In this document: positions 1 through 9,909 of the stretch, piece after piece
Numbering within the stretch: position 1 is the first letter of the stretch
How the letters are laid out: each line of letters starts with the position of its first letter
Assembly: GCF_014287585.1 (NCBI RefSeq)
Contig: NZ_JACOOJ010000009.1
Span: forward strand, 94,096-158,095
Source: Parabacteroides hominis
GTDB lineage: Bacteria; Bacteroidota; Bacteroidia; Bacteroidales; Tannerellaceae
Reading direction: 5' to 3'
Length of the DNA: 64,000 nt
Program-made: the position numbers and the translations under genes
Notes under the pieces: generated by a model
What the model saw: only the letters and a program-made list of their open reading frames with translations
Database searches by the model: none
Told to the model about the DNA's origin: nothing

Positions 1-1127
1 CTGTTTGCCTTGCAGGTGCGGTAGAGTCAAAGATCCAGTTGGTGCATGGCCCATATTTGCAGAATTTGGGGCCTGACGAAGTGACGATTGTGTGGTTGTC
101 GGATAAGCCGTCTGTCGGTTGGGTGGAACTGGCGCCGGATGACGATACGGACTTTTATGCTACCGAACGTCCCAAGTATTACGATGCACGTAACGGGGTT
201 AAGAATACATCCACGATCCATACTGTGAAGATTAAAGGGCTTAAGCCGGGCACGAACTACCGCTATCGCGTCTTTGTACAGGAGGTGTTGAGCCATATCG
301 GACATAAGGTTATCTATGGGAATTACGCCTCGACTGATGTCTACTCCAAAAAGCCGTTGGTGTTCAAGACAAGCAATCCTGCGGATAATGCCGTCTCATT
401 TGCGATGGTGAACGATATACATGGAAAGAATGACGTGTTGACGAACTTGGTTTCCAAATGTGATCTGGAAAAGACGGATTTCTTCCTTTTCAACGGCGAT
501 ATGGTGTCGGTCTTCAATGAGGAGAATCATATCTTCGACGGTTTTATGGATACGGCGACCAAGCTGTTTGCCTCCGAGATTCCGATGTATTATACGAGAG
601 GCAACCATGAAACGCGTGGTGCTTTTGCAACCGAATTCCAGCGTTACTTTTCTCCGAAAGAAGAGAATATCTACTATATGTTCCGGCAAGGCCCGATCTG
701 TTTCGTTATCCTGGATACGGGAGAGGATAAACCGGATTCCGATATCGAGTATGCCGGCATAACGGTTTACGACGAATACCGGACGGAACAGGCGGAATGG
801 TTGCGTCAGGTATTGGATAGTAAAGAATATAAGGAAGCGCCGTTTAAGATCGTCGTTGCCCATATCCCGCCGATCGGGGGCTGGCATGGAAACCTGGAAG
901 TGGAAAATAAATTCATGCCTTTGTTACGCGATGCCAAGCCGGACGTGATGCTGTGCGGCCACCTCCACCGTTTCATCCATCAGGAGGCAACGGCTCAGAC
1001 GCCATTTCCGATTATCGTCAATTCCAACACTGCTGTCCTGAAAGCGACTGCCGATCCGAAAGAACTGAAAATACAGGTCGTGGATGTGGACGGGAAAGTG
1101 CTGGATCAATTCTCCATAAAAAAGTAA
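1..1127 (+). CDS. Calcineurin-like metallophosphoesterase, 5' end outside window
   Basis: The reading frame is open to base 1, so the real start lies upstream; the TTG at 39 is not convincing as a start. The visible part has an N-terminal fibronectin-like domain of the purple acid phosphatase type (about the first 115 residues, with a GPYLQN opening) and then a metallophosphatase domain. All metal-binding blocks are there: NDIHG, FNGDMV, RGNHE, VVAHIPP and CGHLHR. It should hydrolyse phosphomonoesters or diesters with two metal ions, probably outside the cytoplasm, because the first visible residues look like the end of a signal peptide. The substrate cannot be told. The next gene starts 4 bases after the stop, so the two are probably co-transcribed. 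Confidence 0.9.
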   Translation, partial: VCLAGAVESKIQLVHGPYLQNLGPDEVTIVWLSDKPSVGWVELAPDDDTDFYATERPKYYDARNGVKNTSTIHTVKIKGLKPGTNYRYRVFVQEVLSHIGHKVIYGNYASTDVYSKKPLVFKTSNPADNAVSFAMVNDIHGKNDVLTNLVSKCDLEKTDFFLFNGDMVSVFNEENHIFDGFMDTATKLFASEIPMYYTRGNHETRGAFATEFQRYFSPKEENIYYMFRQGPICFVILDTGEDKPDSDIEYAGITVYDEYRTEQAEWLRQVLDSKEYKEAPFKIVVAHIPPIGGWHGNLEVENKFMPLLRDAKPDVMLCGHLHRFIHQEATAQTPFPIIVNSNTAVLKATADPKELKIQVVDVDGKVLDQFSIKK

Positions 1128-1131
1128 CACC

Positions 1132-1551
1132 ATGAAATATCTGTTCTTTTTCCTGCTTTTTTCAATGTTTACAGCCAATGCGCAAGAACATAGAACGGAG
1201 ATAACCGGCACGGTTAAGGATGTGGCGGGCAATCCGGTTGCTTTCGTTAATGTCGGTATAATGGGAAAGAGTCTTGGCGATGTGTCGGACAGGGCAGGTA
1301 AGTTTCGCCTGCTTGTACCGGATTCCTTGATGAACGACTGCTTGACTGTTTCCCATATTGCCTATAAAAAATATTCCCGTTATCTCCGAGAACTTGTAGG
1401 GGCTCCTGTCTCCGTCGTGTTGGAGGATAGCTTGTTAGTGCTCCCGGAAGTCAATATCTCACCTCTGAAAGGGAAATGGATTAGTAATAAGGGTATGCGG
1501 ATACCGGGTGGAGTAATTAAGATATTAGGAGGGCTGAACGGGCAGGTATAG
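1132..1551 (+). CDS. Small exported CarboxypepD_reg-like domain protein
   Basis: This 139-aa protein has a short signal peptide (MKYLFFFLLFSMFTANAQ) and then one beta-sandwich domain of the carboxypeptidase-regulatory type. The pattern is EITGTVKDVAGNPVAFVNV, then GDVSDRAGKFRL, and later VVLEDS followed by LPEVNIS, as at the N-terminus of many Bacteroidetes outer-membrane proteins. Here the domain stands alone, with only about 30 residues after it. It could be a complete small periplasmic protein or the remnant of a longer one; I see no continuation in other frames. It starts 4 bases after the phosphoesterase stop and probably shares its mRNA. Confidence 0.75.
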   Translation: MKYLFFFLLFSMFTANAQEHRTEITGTVKDVAGNPVAFVNVGIMGKSLGDVSDRAGKFRLLVPDSLMNDCLTVSHIAYKKYSRYLRELVGAPVSVVLEDSLLVLPEVNISPLKGKWISNKGMRIPGGVIKILGGLNGQV

Positions 1552-1646
1552 CTTGATAAGTGAATTTTAAGTTACGAATTGAAGTTGTCAGTGTGTATTC
1601 ATCTTACGTTCTATAAGAAAATATATACAAAAAACTTCGAATTATA

Positions 1647-1677
1647 TTTGGAGGTTTGGAAAAAGGCTGTATCTTTG
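1647..1677 (+). promoter_or_regulatory. Promoter of the leucine operon
   Basis: TTTG at 1647-1650, a 19-nt spacer, and TATCTTTG at 1670-1677 match the Bacteroidetes primary promoter (-33 TTTG, -7 TAnnTTTG). Transcription would begin near 1684, about 27 nt before the leader peptide ATG. Confidence 0.75.
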
Positions 1678-1710
1678 CAGCGTTCAAACAAAAACAAGTT
1701 AAAGAACAAC

Positions 1711-1785
1711 ATGAAACAGGAAATGCTAAATAGTCTCATTATTTCTCTAAATATTATTCTACTCTGGGAACGGGATAGGAAGTGA
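1711..1785 (+). CDS. leuL: Leucine/isoleucine-rich leader peptide of the leu attenuator
   Basis: This is a 24-codon reading frame with ATG at 1711 and TGA at 1783-1785. It holds six Leu-type or Ile runs: five Leu codons (CTA or CTC, none TTG or CTG) and four Ile codons (ATT), ending in an Ile-Ile-Leu-Leu-Trp stretch. The stop codon lies inside the 5' arm of an antiterminator (1777-1787) that pairs with the terminator's upstream arm. By the classical model, a ribosome stalled at Leu or Ile codons leaves that arm free and transcription reads on; a ribosome that reaches the stop masks it and the terminator forms. The name leuL is by analogy with enterobacterial leader peptides. The peptide itself probably has no other function. 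Confidence 0.8.
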   Translation: MKQEMLNSLIISLNIILLWERDRK

Positions 1786-1857
1786 GACTGTGTATGCTTT
1801 GCTGGGCATTAAGATATGAAAAAGCCTTTCTCACTTCCTTGTGAGAGAGGCTTTTTT
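1777..1857 (+). terminator. Attenuator: antiterminator and intrinsic terminator before leuA
   Basis: The terminator stem is GCCTTTCTCAC (1824-1834) with GTGAGAGAGGC (1841-1851), one G-U pair, and a T run after it. The antiterminator is an 11-bp perfect pairing of AGGAAGTGAGA (1777-1787) with TCTCACTTCCT (1829-1839), which uses up the terminator's 5' arm and loop. The two folds exclude each other. The rest of the gap from 1552 to 1903 shows nothing beyond this and the promoter. Confidence 0.85.
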
Positions 1858-1903
1858 CATTTTAAGAATTAAGAATAGGTATTAATTTAAGACGATAAGA
1901 ACT

Positions 1904-3400
1904 ATGTCAGACAGATTATTTATTTTCGACACAACATTGCGCGACGGTGAACAAGTGCCGGGTTGCCAGTTAAACAGTATTGAAAAGATCCAGGTTGCCA
2001 AAGCATTGGAAGAGCTGGGTGTTGATGTGATAGAAGCCGGTTTCCCCGTATCGAGTCCGGGTGATTTCAATAGCGTTGTTGAAATATCGAAAGCCGTAAC
2101 CTGGCCTACAATCTGTGCGCTTACCCGTGCGGTGGAGAGAGACATCGATGTGGCTGCCGATGCGTTGAAATATGCAAAGCACGGACGGATACATACGGGT
2201 ATCGGAACGTCCGATTATCATATCAAGTATAAGTTCAACTCCAACCAGGAAGAGATTCTGGAACGTGCCATTGCCGCTACCAAATATGCTAAGAAATATG
2301 TGGAAGACATCGAGTTCTATTGCGAGGATGCCGGACGTACGGACAACGAATATCTGGCACGTGTGGTAGAAGCGGTTATCAAGGCTGGTGCTACGGTGGT
2401 GAATATTCCCGATACGACCGGCTATTGCCTGCCGGACGAATATGGCGCGAAGATCAAATACCTGATGGAACATGTGGATGGTATCGAGAAGGCGATCCTT
2501 TCTACTCATTGCCATAACGATTTGGGAATGGCGACCGCCAACACCGTTCAGGGTGTGTTGAATGGCGCCCGCCAGGTGGAAGTCACGATGAACGGTATCG
2601 GTGAACGTGCCGGAAATACGTCTTTGGAAGAAATCGCAATGATCTTCAAAAGTCACAAAGAACGTGGCATTATCACCAATATCAACACGACCAAGATATA
2701 CGGTGTCAGCCGTATGGTGTCCAGCCTGATGAATATGCCGATCCAGCCGAACAAAGCGATCGTCGGACGCAACGCGTTCGCCCATTCTTCCGGCATCCAC
2801 CAGGACGGCGTATTGAAAAACCGTGAAAGTTATGAAATCATCGACCCGAAAGATGTGGGAATCGACGATAACGCAATCGTGCTGACTGCCCGTAGCGGAC
2901 GTGCGGCATTGAAACATCGCTTGCAGGTGTTAGGTGTCGAACTGTCGCAGGAAAAGTTGGACAAGGTATATGAAGAGTTCCTGAAACTGGCCGACCGCAA
3001 GAAAGATATCAACGACGACGATGTCTTGATGCTTGCCGGTAAGGATCGTACGGCCATGCACCGCATCAAGTTGGAATATCTGCAGGTGACTTCTGGCGTC
3101 GGTTTGCAGTCCGTTGCCAGCGTTTGCCTGAATATCGCAGGCGAGAAGTTCGAAGCAGCCGCTTCCGGCAACGGCCCTGTCGATGCGGCTATTAAGGCGG
3201 TGAAATCCATTATCCACCGTACGATGACGATCCAGGAGTTCCTGATCCAGGCAATCAATAAAGGTAGCGACGACATGGGTAAAGTACACATGCAGGTCGA
3301 ATACGAAGGAAACCGTTATTACGGTTTTGCAGCCAATACCGATATTATAGCGGCTTCTGTTGAGGCATTTATCGATGCAATTAATAAATTTGTGAAATAA
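1904..3400 (+). CDS. leuA: 2-isopropylmalate synthase
   Basis: It condenses acetyl-CoA with 2-oxoisovalerate, the committing step of leucine synthesis, in the cytoplasm. The 498-aa length fits the family. The catalytic TIM barrel shows [11 protein letters not shown] near residue 10, [14 protein letters not shown] near residue 200 (metal-binding HxH), NGIGERAGN and the [15 protein letters not shown] block. Residues from about 390 on form the LeuA regulatory domain that binds leucine for feedback inhibition ([21 protein letters not shown] and onwards). It is the first gene of the operon, behind the Leu-type attenuator, so control is likely by attenuation and by feedback. leuC starts 10 bases after its stop. 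Confidence 0.97.
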   Translation: MSDRLFIFDTTLRDGEQVPGCQLNSIEKIQVAKALEELGVDVIEAGFPVSSPGDFNSVVEISKAVTWPTICALTRAVERDIDVAADALKYAKHGRIHTGIGTSDYHIKYKFNSNQEEILERAIAATKYAKKYVEDIEFYCEDAGRTDNEYLARVVEAVIKAGATVVNIPDTTGYCLPDEYGAKIKYLMEHVDGIEKAILSTHCHNDLGMATANTVQGVLNGARQVEVTMNGIGERAGNTSLEEIAMIFKSHKERGIITNINTTKIYGVSRMVSSLMNMPIQPNKAIVGRNAFAHSSGIHQDGVLKNRESYEIIDPKDVGIDDNAIVLTARSGRAALKHRLQVLGVELSQEKLDKVYEEFLKLADRKKDINDDDVLMLAGKDRTAMHRIKLEYLQVTSGVGLQSVASVCLNIAGEKFEAAASGNGPVDAAIKAVKSIIHRTMTIQEFLIQAINKGSDDMGKVHMQVEYEGNRYYGFAANTDIIAASVEAFIDAINKFVK

Positions 3401-3410
3401 ACCAATAAAT

Positions 3411-4808
3411 ATGAATACATTATTCGACAAAATTTGGGATTCCCACGTGGTGACGATGATCGAAGAGGGACCCACACAGCTTTACATCGACAGGTTGTAC
3501 TGTCATGAAGTGACCAGTCCGCAGGCTTTTGCCGGCATGCGGGAACGTGGTTTGAAACCGCTTCGCCCGGAACGTATCTATTGTATGCCGGATCATAACA
3601 CCCCGACACACGATCAGGATAAACCGATCGAAGATCCTGTCTCGAAGAATCAGGTCGACACGCTGGCAAAGAACGCTGCCGATTTCGGTCTGACTCATTA
3701 TGGAATGATGGATGAACGGAACGGCATCATCCATGTGGTAGGCCCGGAACGCGGTCTGACCTTGCCGGGAATGACTATCGTTTGCGGCGACTCGCATACT
3801 TCCACGCACGGAGCGGTCGGAGCGGTTGCCTTCGGTATCGGAACCAGCGAAGTGGAGATGGTGATGGCTTCGCAGTGCATCTTGCAGGCAAAACCGAAAA
3901 CCATGCGCATCCGTGTGGAAGGCAATTTGGGAAAAGGGGTGACGGCAAAGGATGTCGCTCTCTATATCATGTCGAAAGTAACGACCAGCGGCGCCACCGG
4001 CTATTTCATAGAATATGGAGGTTCGGCTATCCGCAGCCTGACGATGGAAGGCCGCCTGACCTTGTGCAACCTGTCTATCGAAATGGGAGCACGCGGAGGG
4101 ATGATCGCTCCCGACGAAACAACCTTTGCTTATCTCAAGGGACGTGAAAACGCTCCGGTGGGTGAAGAATGGGATAAAGCCGTCGCTTATTGGAAAACGT
4201 TGAAGAGCGGTGATGACGCCGTGTTTGATAAAGAAATCCTGTTTGATGCAGCCGATATCGAGCCGATGTTGACCTACGGAACCAACCCAGGTATGGGCAT
4301 GGGTGTCACCGGACATATTCCGACTGTCGAAGGCATGGGTGAAGTGGCTAAAACTTCCTTTATGAAATCAATGGAGTATATGGGCTTCGAACCGGGCGAA
4401 TCGTTGTTAGGCAAGAAGATCGACTATGTATTCTTAGGCTCTTGCACCAATGGACGTATCGAGGATTTCCGCGCTTTCGCTTCTATCGTAAAAGGAAAAA
4501 AGAAAGCGGAAGGCGTAACGGTATGGCTGGTTCCCGGTTCCTGGATGGTAGACGCGCAGATCCGCGAAGAAGGTCTGGACAAGATATTTGAAGAAGCTGG
4601 TTTCCAATTGCGTCAACCGGGATGTTCGGCTTGTCTGGCGATGAACGATGATAAGATTCCGGCTGGCAAATATTCGGTTTCGACAAGTAACCGTAACTTC
4701 GAAGGACGTCAGGGACCGGGCGCACGCACGATTCTGGCCGGACCGTTGGTTGCCGCCGCTGCCGCCGTAACGGGCGAGATTACCGATCCGCGAACATTAA
4801 TCGGATAA
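3411..4808 (+). CDS. leuC: 3-isopropylmalate dehydratase large subunit
   Basis: With LeuD it isomerises 2-isopropylmalate to 3-isopropylmalate, using a 4Fe-4S cluster. The 465-aa protein is of the aconitase family: PDHNTPTHD near residue 60, [11 protein letters not shown] near residue 125, and cluster cysteines in [12 protein letters not shown] and [11 protein letters not shown]. The typical end-block [22 protein letters not shown] is present at its usual place. The length is normal for the bacterial LeuC type. It lies 10 bases after leuA and 36 bases before leuD. Confidence 0.97.
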   Translation: MNTLFDKIWDSHVVTMIEEGPTQLYIDRLYCHEVTSPQAFAGMRERGLKPLRPERIYCMPDHNTPTHDQDKPIEDPVSKNQVDTLAKNAADFGLTHYGMMDERNGIIHVVGPERGLTLPGMTIVCGDSHTSTHGAVGAVAFGIGTSEVEMVMASQCILQAKPKTMRIRVEGNLGKGVTAKDVALYIMSKVTTSGATGYFIEYGGSAIRSLTMEGRLTLCNLSIEMGARGGMIAPDETTFAYLKGRENAPVGEEWDKAVAYWKTLKSGDDAVFDKEILFDAADIEPMLTYGTNPGMGMGVTGHIPTVEGMGEVAKTSFMKSMEYMGFEPGESLLGKKIDYVFLGSCTNGRIEDFRAFASIVKGKKKAEGVTVWLVPGSWMVDAQIREEGLDKIFEEAGFQLRQPGCSACLAMNDDKIPAGKYSVSTSNRNFEGRQGPGARTILAGPLVAAAAAVTGEITDPRTLIG

Positions 4809-4844
4809 TGTAAGTTGTATTAAAACGATAAATAAGATAAAGAG

Positions 4845-5441
4845 ATGAAACAGAAATTCAATATCATAACATCAACCTGTGTCCCTCTTCCTTTGGAGAA
4901 TGTGGATACGGACCAGATTATCCCGGCCCGCTTTCTGAAAGCGACCGACAAGAAAGGGTTCGGCGAAAACCTGTTCCGTGACTGGCGGTATGACAAGCAA
5001 GGTAACAAAATCGAATCGTTTGTCTTGAACGATCCGACCTACAGCGGCCAGATACTGGTGGCAGGAAAGAACTTCGGTTCGGGTTCCAGCCGCGAACATG
5101 CTGCCTGGGCGATTGCCGACTATGGTTTCCGGGTTGTTGTTTCCAGTTTCTTTGCCGACATCCACAAAAACAACGAACTGAACAACTTCGTCCTTCCGGT
5201 TGTCGTAAGCGAACCGTTCCTGGCCGAGCTTTTCGACTCTATCTATGCCGATCCTGCAACAGAAGTCGAGGTCAATCTGCCCGCCCAAACCATCACCAAC
5301 AAGGCTACCGGTAAGAGCGAGCACTTCGACATCAACGCCTATAAAAAGGATTGCTTAGTAAATGGCCTCGACGACATTGACTACCTGTTATCCAACAAAG
5401 CAAAGATCGAAGCATTCGAAGGGGGACGCAATAATAAATAA
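4845..5441 (+). CDS. leuD: 3-isopropylmalate dehydratase small subunit
   Basis: This 198-aa swivel-domain partner of LeuC carries the substrate-recognition loop. Family markers are [17 protein letters not shown] near residue 18 and [17 protein letters not shown] near residue 75. The length fits the family. It is followed by a 141-bp gap that holds an imperfect inverted repeat, then by the second LeuA-like gene. Confidence 0.96.
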   Translation: MKQKFNIITSTCVPLPLENVDTDQIIPARFLKATDKKGFGENLFRDWRYDKQGNKIESFVLNDPTYSGQILVAGKNFGSGSSREHAAWAIADYGFRVVVSSFFADIHKNNELNNFVLPVVVSEPFLAELFDSIYADPATEVEVNLPAQTITNKATGKSEHFDINAYKKDCLVNGLDDIDYLLSNKAKIEAFEGGRNNK

Positions 5442-5461
5442 TGATAAATGATGATTTATTT

Positions 5462-5541
5462 TAGGCACGGAATACACGGATTAACACGTTTTTTGTTTTA
5501 AATCGATATATTATCCGCGAAATCCGCGTAATCCGTGCCTA
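5462..5541. repeat. Imperfect inverted repeat between leuD and the second leuA-like gene
   Basis: The left arm begins TAGGCACGGA (5462) and the right arm ends TCCGTGCCTA (5541). The arms, about 26 bases long, match at some 20 positions, with short repeats of ACGGATT or its complement inside. It looks like a dispersed REP-like intergenic repeat. It could fold in the operon mRNA and lower expression of the distal genes; I see no T run that would make it a terminator. Confidence 0.6.
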
Positions 5542-5582
5542 ATCATTGTACGACAAATCATCTTTATGTGATATAAATAATT

Positions 5583-7091
5583 ATGATAGAAATAATGGAT
5601 ACCACCCTGCGTGACGGGGAACAGACATCAGGGGTTTCCTTTGCGGCGCATGAGAAGCTGAGTATTGCACAGGCATTGCTCGACCTGGGCGTGAACCGTC
5701 TGGAGATCGCTTCCGCGCGTGTCTCGGACGGTGAATTTGAGGCCGTGAAGCGCGTGGCTTCCTGGGCGGAACGTACCGGAAACCTGCAAAAGCTCGAAGT
5801 GCTCGGCTTTGTAGATGGCAACGTCTCGCTCGACTGGATCGAAGCAGCCGGATGCCGTGTGGTAAACCTGCTCTGCAAAGGTTCTTACAAGCATGTGACG
5901 GAACAGCTTCGCAAAACTCCCGAACAGCATTTTGCCGATATACGTTCCGTCATCAACCTGGCGACCGAACGGGGGATCGCCGTGAACGTCTATCTGGAAG
6001 ACTGGTCGAACGGTATCAAGAACTCGCCTGAATATGTCTTTCAGGCAGTCGATTCGCTTCGCGACCTACCGATCCGGCGTTTTATGCTGCCCGATACGCT
6101 CGGCATCCTGAACCCCGGCAACACCTACGAGTATTGTAAGGAAATGGTTACGCGTTATCCGGACCTGAAGTTTGATTTCCATGCCCATAACGACTACGAC
6201 CTGGCGGTAGCGAATGTCTACTCCGCTGTCCGTGCCGGCATAGAAGGGCTTCATACCACGTTGAACGGATTGGGGGAGCGTGCCGGGAATGCCCCGCTTA
6301 GCAGTGTGCTTGCCGTGCTGAAAGACCAGTTGGGAGTGGAGACAACGCTCAGGGAGGAGCGGATCAATTACGCCAGCCGCCTGGTGGAAACCTTCTCAGG
6401 TGTTCATATCCCGCCCAACAAACCGATTATCGGGGAACATGTCTTTACGCAATGTGCCGGTGTCCATGCCGATGGCGACAGCAAAAACAATCTGTATTGC
6501 AATGACCTGCTGCCCGAACGCTTCGGTCGTGTCCGCGAATATGCCCTCGGCAAGACATCCGGCAAAGCGAATATCCGCAAGAACCTCGAATCGTTAGGGA
6601 TCGATATCGATGAAAACTCCATGCGTAAGGTTACCGAACGGATTATCGAACTGGGTGATAAGAAAGAAATGGTTACGACGGAGGATCTCCCGTATATCAT
6701 CAGCGATGTGCTCCATCACGATACGATGGCCGACCAGCGCATCCGTATACTGAATTATTCCCTGTCTTTGGCTCAAGGACTGAAACCGGTCGCTACCCTG
6801 AAGATAGAGATCAATGGCGAAGCCTACCAGGAGTCGGCTTCCGGCGACGGACAGTACGACGCCTTCGTTCGTGCCCTGCGGAAGATCTATACCGATCTGG
6901 GGCGTCCTTTCCCGATGCTGACCAACTACTCCGTTTCCATACCGCCCGGCGGACGGACCGATGCCTTTGTGCAGACCATCATCAGCTGGAATTATGCAGG
7001 AGTGGACTTTAAAACCCGCGGTCTCGATGCAGACCAGACAGAAGCTGCTATCAAGGCGACACTGAAGATGCTGAACAAGATAGAACAATAA
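5583..7091 (+). CDS. Second 2-isopropylmalate/citramalate synthase-family enzyme
   Basis: This 502-aa protein has the same layout as LeuA: a DRE-TIM barrel ([13 protein letters not shown] near the start, DFHAHNDYDLAVANV near residue 200, NGLGERAGN, GEHVFTQCAGVHADG) and a C-terminal LeuA allosteric domain. It differs from the leuA product in all substrate-contacting blocks, for example VFTQCAGVHADGDSK in place of [12 protein letters not shown], so it is not a simple duplicate. A second paralogue inside a leu operon would fit (R)-citramalate synthase, which makes 2-oxobutyrate for isoleucine from pyruvate and acetyl-CoA. That is inference: sequence alone does not separate citramalate, isopropylmalate and homocitrate synthases. 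The leader peptide being rich in Ile as well as Leu fits a role in isoleucine supply. Confidence 0.85.
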   Translation: MIEIMDTTLRDGEQTSGVSFAAHEKLSIAQALLDLGVNRLEIASARVSDGEFEAVKRVASWAERTGNLQKLEVLGFVDGNVSLDWIEAAGCRVVNLLCKGSYKHVTEQLRKTPEQHFADIRSVINLATERGIAVNVYLEDWSNGIKNSPEYVFQAVDSLRDLPIRRFMLPDTLGILNPGNTYEYCKEMVTRYPDLKFDFHAHNDYDLAVANVYSAVRAGIEGLHTTLNGLGERAGNAPLSSVLAVLKDQLGVETTLREERINYASRLVETFSGVHIPPNKPIIGEHVFTQCAGVHADGDSKNNLYCNDLLPERFGRVREYALGKTSGKANIRKNLESLGIDIDENSMRKVTERIIELGDKKEMVTTEDLPYIISDVLHHDTMADQRIRILNYSLSLAQGLKPVATLKIEINGEAYQESASGDGQYDAFVRALRKIYTDLGRPFPMLTNYSVSIPPGGRTDAFVQTIISWNYAGVDFKTRGLDADQTEAAIKATLKMLNKIEQ

Positions 7092-7210
7092 TAATGTACC
7101 GATGAATTGATATGACGGTTATGCGATGAACCAATTCCTGTTTACGCAGGTTTCTTTTATAGGATAATTCATATATCAAAGATTTGGCTAATTAATAAAT
7201 TATTGAAGTC

Positions 7211-7654
7211 ATGAAGAAGTTAACAATCGCGCTTGTTGCGCACGACAACCGGAAGGCTGACATGGTAGAATGGGCTGTTCACAATGCTGAATTTCTGTCC
7301 CATCATCACATTGTATGTACCGGAACAACCGGAAATCTGGTTCGGAAGGCAATGGAAGAAAAAGGTGTTCCGGCGGATATCGCCTGCATGCATTCCGGCC
7401 CGCTGGGTGGAGATGCCGAAATTGCAGCGATGGTAGTACGGAAGGAAATAGACCTTGCCGTATTCCTGATCGACGACCTGAACCCGCAGCCGCACGAGGC
7501 CGATATCCAAATGTTGCTTCGCCAGTGCCGTGTCCATAACGTGCCTATCGCTTGTAACCGGTATAGTGCCGACCTGATGATCACAAGTACGCTGTGGGAT
7601 GATGAAAACTATGTCCCGACAGAACCTAAATACGTCTATTTTAAAAGAGAATAA
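7211..7654 (+). CDS. mgsA: Methylglyoxal synthase
   Basis: It converts dihydroxyacetone phosphate to methylglyoxal and phosphate, a bypass of lower glycolysis used when phosphate is short or sugar phosphates pile up. The 147-aa length is typical. Markers are LVAHDNRK at residue 8, CTGTTG near 36, HSGPLGGDAEI near 61 (catalytic Asp) and PIACNRYSADLMI near 113. Its place between two genes of leucine synthesis, on the same strand and 17 bases before leuB, is unusual. A 119-bp gap precedes it; I see no clear promoter there, so it is probably read with the operon. Confidence 0.95.
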   Translation: MKKLTIALVAHDNRKADMVEWAVHNAEFLSHHHIVCTGTTGNLVRKAMEEKGVPADIACMHSGPLGGDAEIAAMVVRKEIDLAVFLIDDLNPQPHEADIQMLLRQCRVHNVPIACNRYSADLMITSTLWDDENYVPTEPKYVYFKRE

Positions 7655-7671
7655 TAACATAACAAACGAAT

Positions 7672-8733
7672 ATGAAATTGAATATTGCTGTACTTCCCGG
7701 AGACGGGATCGGTCCTGAAATCTCTGCACAAGGTGTGGATGTGATGAGTGCCGTTTGTAAGAAATTCGGACATGAAGTCCGTTATGAGTATGCTCTTTGC
7801 GGGGCTGATGCTATCGACAAGGTGGGAGACCCTTTCCCCGAAGAAACGTACCGGATTTGTAAAGAAGCGGATGCCGTCCTCTTCTCTGCCGTAGGCGATC
7901 CGAAGTTCGACAACGATCCGACAGCCAAGGTGCGCCCTGAACAGGGATTGCTGGCTATGCGTAAGAAACTGGGGTTGTTTGCGAATATCCGGCCCGTACA
8001 AACCTTTAAGTGCCTGCTGCATAAATCTCCGCTTCGTGCCGACTTGGTGGACGGTGCGGATTTCCTGTGTATCCGTGAACTGACGGGAGGCATGTATTTC
8101 GGGGAGAAATATCAGGATAACGATAAGGCCTACGATACCAATATGTATACACGCCCTGAGATCGAGCGCATCTTGAAAGTCGGTTTCGAATACGCCATGA
8201 AACGGAAGAAGCATCTGACGGTGGTCGATAAGGCGAATGTCCTGGCCTCTTCGCGCCTGTGGCGCCAGATCGCACAAGAGATGGCTCCTTCTTATCCGGA
8301 AGTTCAGACCGACTATATGTATGTCGACAATGCTGCCATGCGTATGATCCAGGAACCCAAATTCTTTGATGTCATGGTAACGGAAAATACGTTTGGCGAT
8401 ATCCTTACCGACGAAGGTTCTTGCATCAGCGGTTCTATGGGCTTGCTCCCTTCTGCTTCGACGGGCGAAAGCACTCCTGTATTCGAACCGATTCATGGTT
8501 CATGGCCGCAGGCTAAAGGATTGAATATCGCCAACCCGTTGGCACAGATCCTTTCGGTTGCCATGCTGTTCGAATATTTCGGTTGCAAGGCGGAAGGCGC
8601 TTTGATCCGCGAGGCCGTGGATGCTTCTCTGGATGCTAATGTCCGTACCCCCGAAATCCAGGTGGAAGGCGGTGCAAGATATGGCACAAAAGAGGTCGGC
8701 GCATGGATTGTCGACTATATCGGGAAGAAGTAA
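7672..8733 (+). CDS. leuB: 3-isopropylmalate dehydrogenase
   Basis: This enzyme oxidises and decarboxylates 3-isopropylmalate to 2-oxoisocaproate with NAD, the third step to leucine. The 353-aa protein shows [10 protein letters not shown] at the start, the [11 protein letters not shown] block near 140, [11 protein letters not shown] near 187, and the metal and NAD-binding [27 protein letters not shown] region near 240. The length is normal. It is the last gene of the operon, followed by a hairpin at 8746-8782. Confidence 0.97.
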   Translation: MKLNIAVLPGDGIGPEISAQGVDVMSAVCKKFGHEVRYEYALCGADAIDKVGDPFPEETYRICKEADAVLFSAVGDPKFDNDPTAKVRPEQGLLAMRKKLGLFANIRPVQTFKCLLHKSPLRADLVDGADFLCIRELTGGMYFGEKYQDNDKAYDTNMYTRPEIERILKVGFEYAMKRKKHLTVVDKANVLASSRLWRQIAQEMAPSYPEVQTDYMYVDNAAMRMIQEPKFFDVMVTENTFGDILTDEGSCISGSMGLLPSASTGESTPVFEPIHGSWPQAKGLNIANPLAQILSVAMLFEYFGCKAEGALIREAVDASLDANVRTPEIQVEGGARYGTKEVGAWIVDYIGKK

Positions 8734-8745
8734 TTGCTGGAGAAA

Positions 8746-8782
8746 CGGAAGTGTGTCAAAAATACCAAATGGCACACTTCCG
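8746..8782. terminator. Hairpin between convergent leuB and acyltransferase genes
   Basis: CGGAAGTGTG (8746-8755) pairs with CACACTTCCG (8773-8782). There is no good T run on either side, so a terminator role for the two converging genes is likely by position but not strong by sequence. Confidence 0.5.
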
Positions 8783-8792
8783 ATAAATATGG

Positions 8793-9866
8793 TTATCCGA
8801 TTATGTATTTGCTCTTCGGAAGATAGGAGAGGGCTTTGATTACTAAATAAGAAGTAATGAAAGTACAGATTGCGATTACCGGAATCTTGATCATGGCACT
8901 GTCGAACAGATTATTCAACAAGTCATAGAACAGGTTCAGCAACATGATATGTACCAGGTAAATCCCATAGCTTTTAATCGATATATCCGTAACTGACTTT
9001 CCGCAGGCTGAATCCGGGTTCTTGATCCGGATATTCTTGATCAACAGAAAAATGCCCGTTGCCACCATTGCTACGTTGATAGTCTCGTATCCCCAGGTGA
9101 TTTCCAGTTGCGGGACGTATTCGGCTGTCGATAACCGTTCGTGGAAACCATACCAGGTGATGAAATAGCCCACTGCCAATAAAGCGATGCCGACCGGCAG
9201 GTTCCAACTTTTCCGTTCCGAAGCATATGTCCGCAGATAATAAGCTAATACCATATATCCCAGCAGCCCGGAGAAATAGTATAACATCGGAGTCCCGTTC
9301 CAGAAACATTCCCCTAATATATCCGGAAATACCAGATGGATATAAGGCACGCACAAAGTAAACGCCCATATCCCAAGATATAGCTCGATGCTCTTTCGCG
9401 AAGCCGTTTTTAACCAAGGCGAAATGATAGGAGCGAAGAGATACAGTCCCATCAGCATATATACGTACCACAGATGCCCCACTTGTGTCCCGAAGTTTAC
9501 CGGGATTTTGAGGATATTCATACAGGCGGTTGCAAAGTCCGCTTGTCCTCGGAAGAACTGATAGAAAGAATAAGCGATGCACCAGAATATAAAAGGTATG
9601 ACTACACGCGTGAAGCGTTTGCGGAAGAATTGTGCCGGCTCGTCTTTTACCGGAAGAAGAAAATATCCGGTCAGCATCACGAACAGAGGAACAGCCGAGC
9701 GGCAGACCGAGTTATAAAGGTCTACCCAAAAAGCATTCTCCCCTTTTATCACGTCCCCGACAGGGCCGATATAATAAAACTCTCCGGTGTGTACCTGGAT
9801 TACCATGTAGCAGGCCAGTACCCGCAGTACATCGAGCGCAAAATTGCGTTTAGTGTCTTTCTGCAT
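8793..9866 (-). CDS. Membrane-bound acyltransferase, Acyltransferase_3 family
   Basis: The 357-aa protein is hydrophobic, with about ten membrane segments, and belongs to the OafA/WbbC-type family. It opens with KRNFALDVLRVLACYMVIQVHTG, in which the conserved His of helix 1 is present, and has an SAVPLFVMLTGYFLLP segment near residue 60 with the conserved family Arg nearby. Such enzymes transfer acetyl or succinyl groups to surface sugars or lipids. The substrate is unknown: no polysaccharide genes are next to it. It lies 43 bases after the TPR gene on the same strand, so the two may be co-transcribed. Confidence 0.85.
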   Translation of the reverse strand: MQKDTKRNFALDVLRVLACYMVIQVHTGEFYYIGPVGDVIKGENAFWVDLYNSVCRSAVPLFVMLTGYFLLPVKDEPAQFFRKRFTRVVIPFIFWCIAYSFYQFFRGQADFATACMNILKIPVNFGTQVGHLWYVYMLMGLYLFAPIISPWLKTASRKSIELYLGIWAFTLCVPYIHLVFPDILGECFWNGTPMLYYFSGLLGYMVLAYYLRTYASERKSWNLPVGIALLAVGYFITWYGFHERLSTAEYVPQLEITWGYETINVAMVATGIFLLIKNIRIKNPDSACGKSVTDISIKSYGIYLVHIMLLNLFYDLLNNLFDSAMIKIPVIAICTFITSYLVIKALSYLPKSKYIIG

Positions 9867-9909
9867 AATAAGTAAGATGATTTAAGTATGTTAGAAAATA
9901 TTTGTTAGC

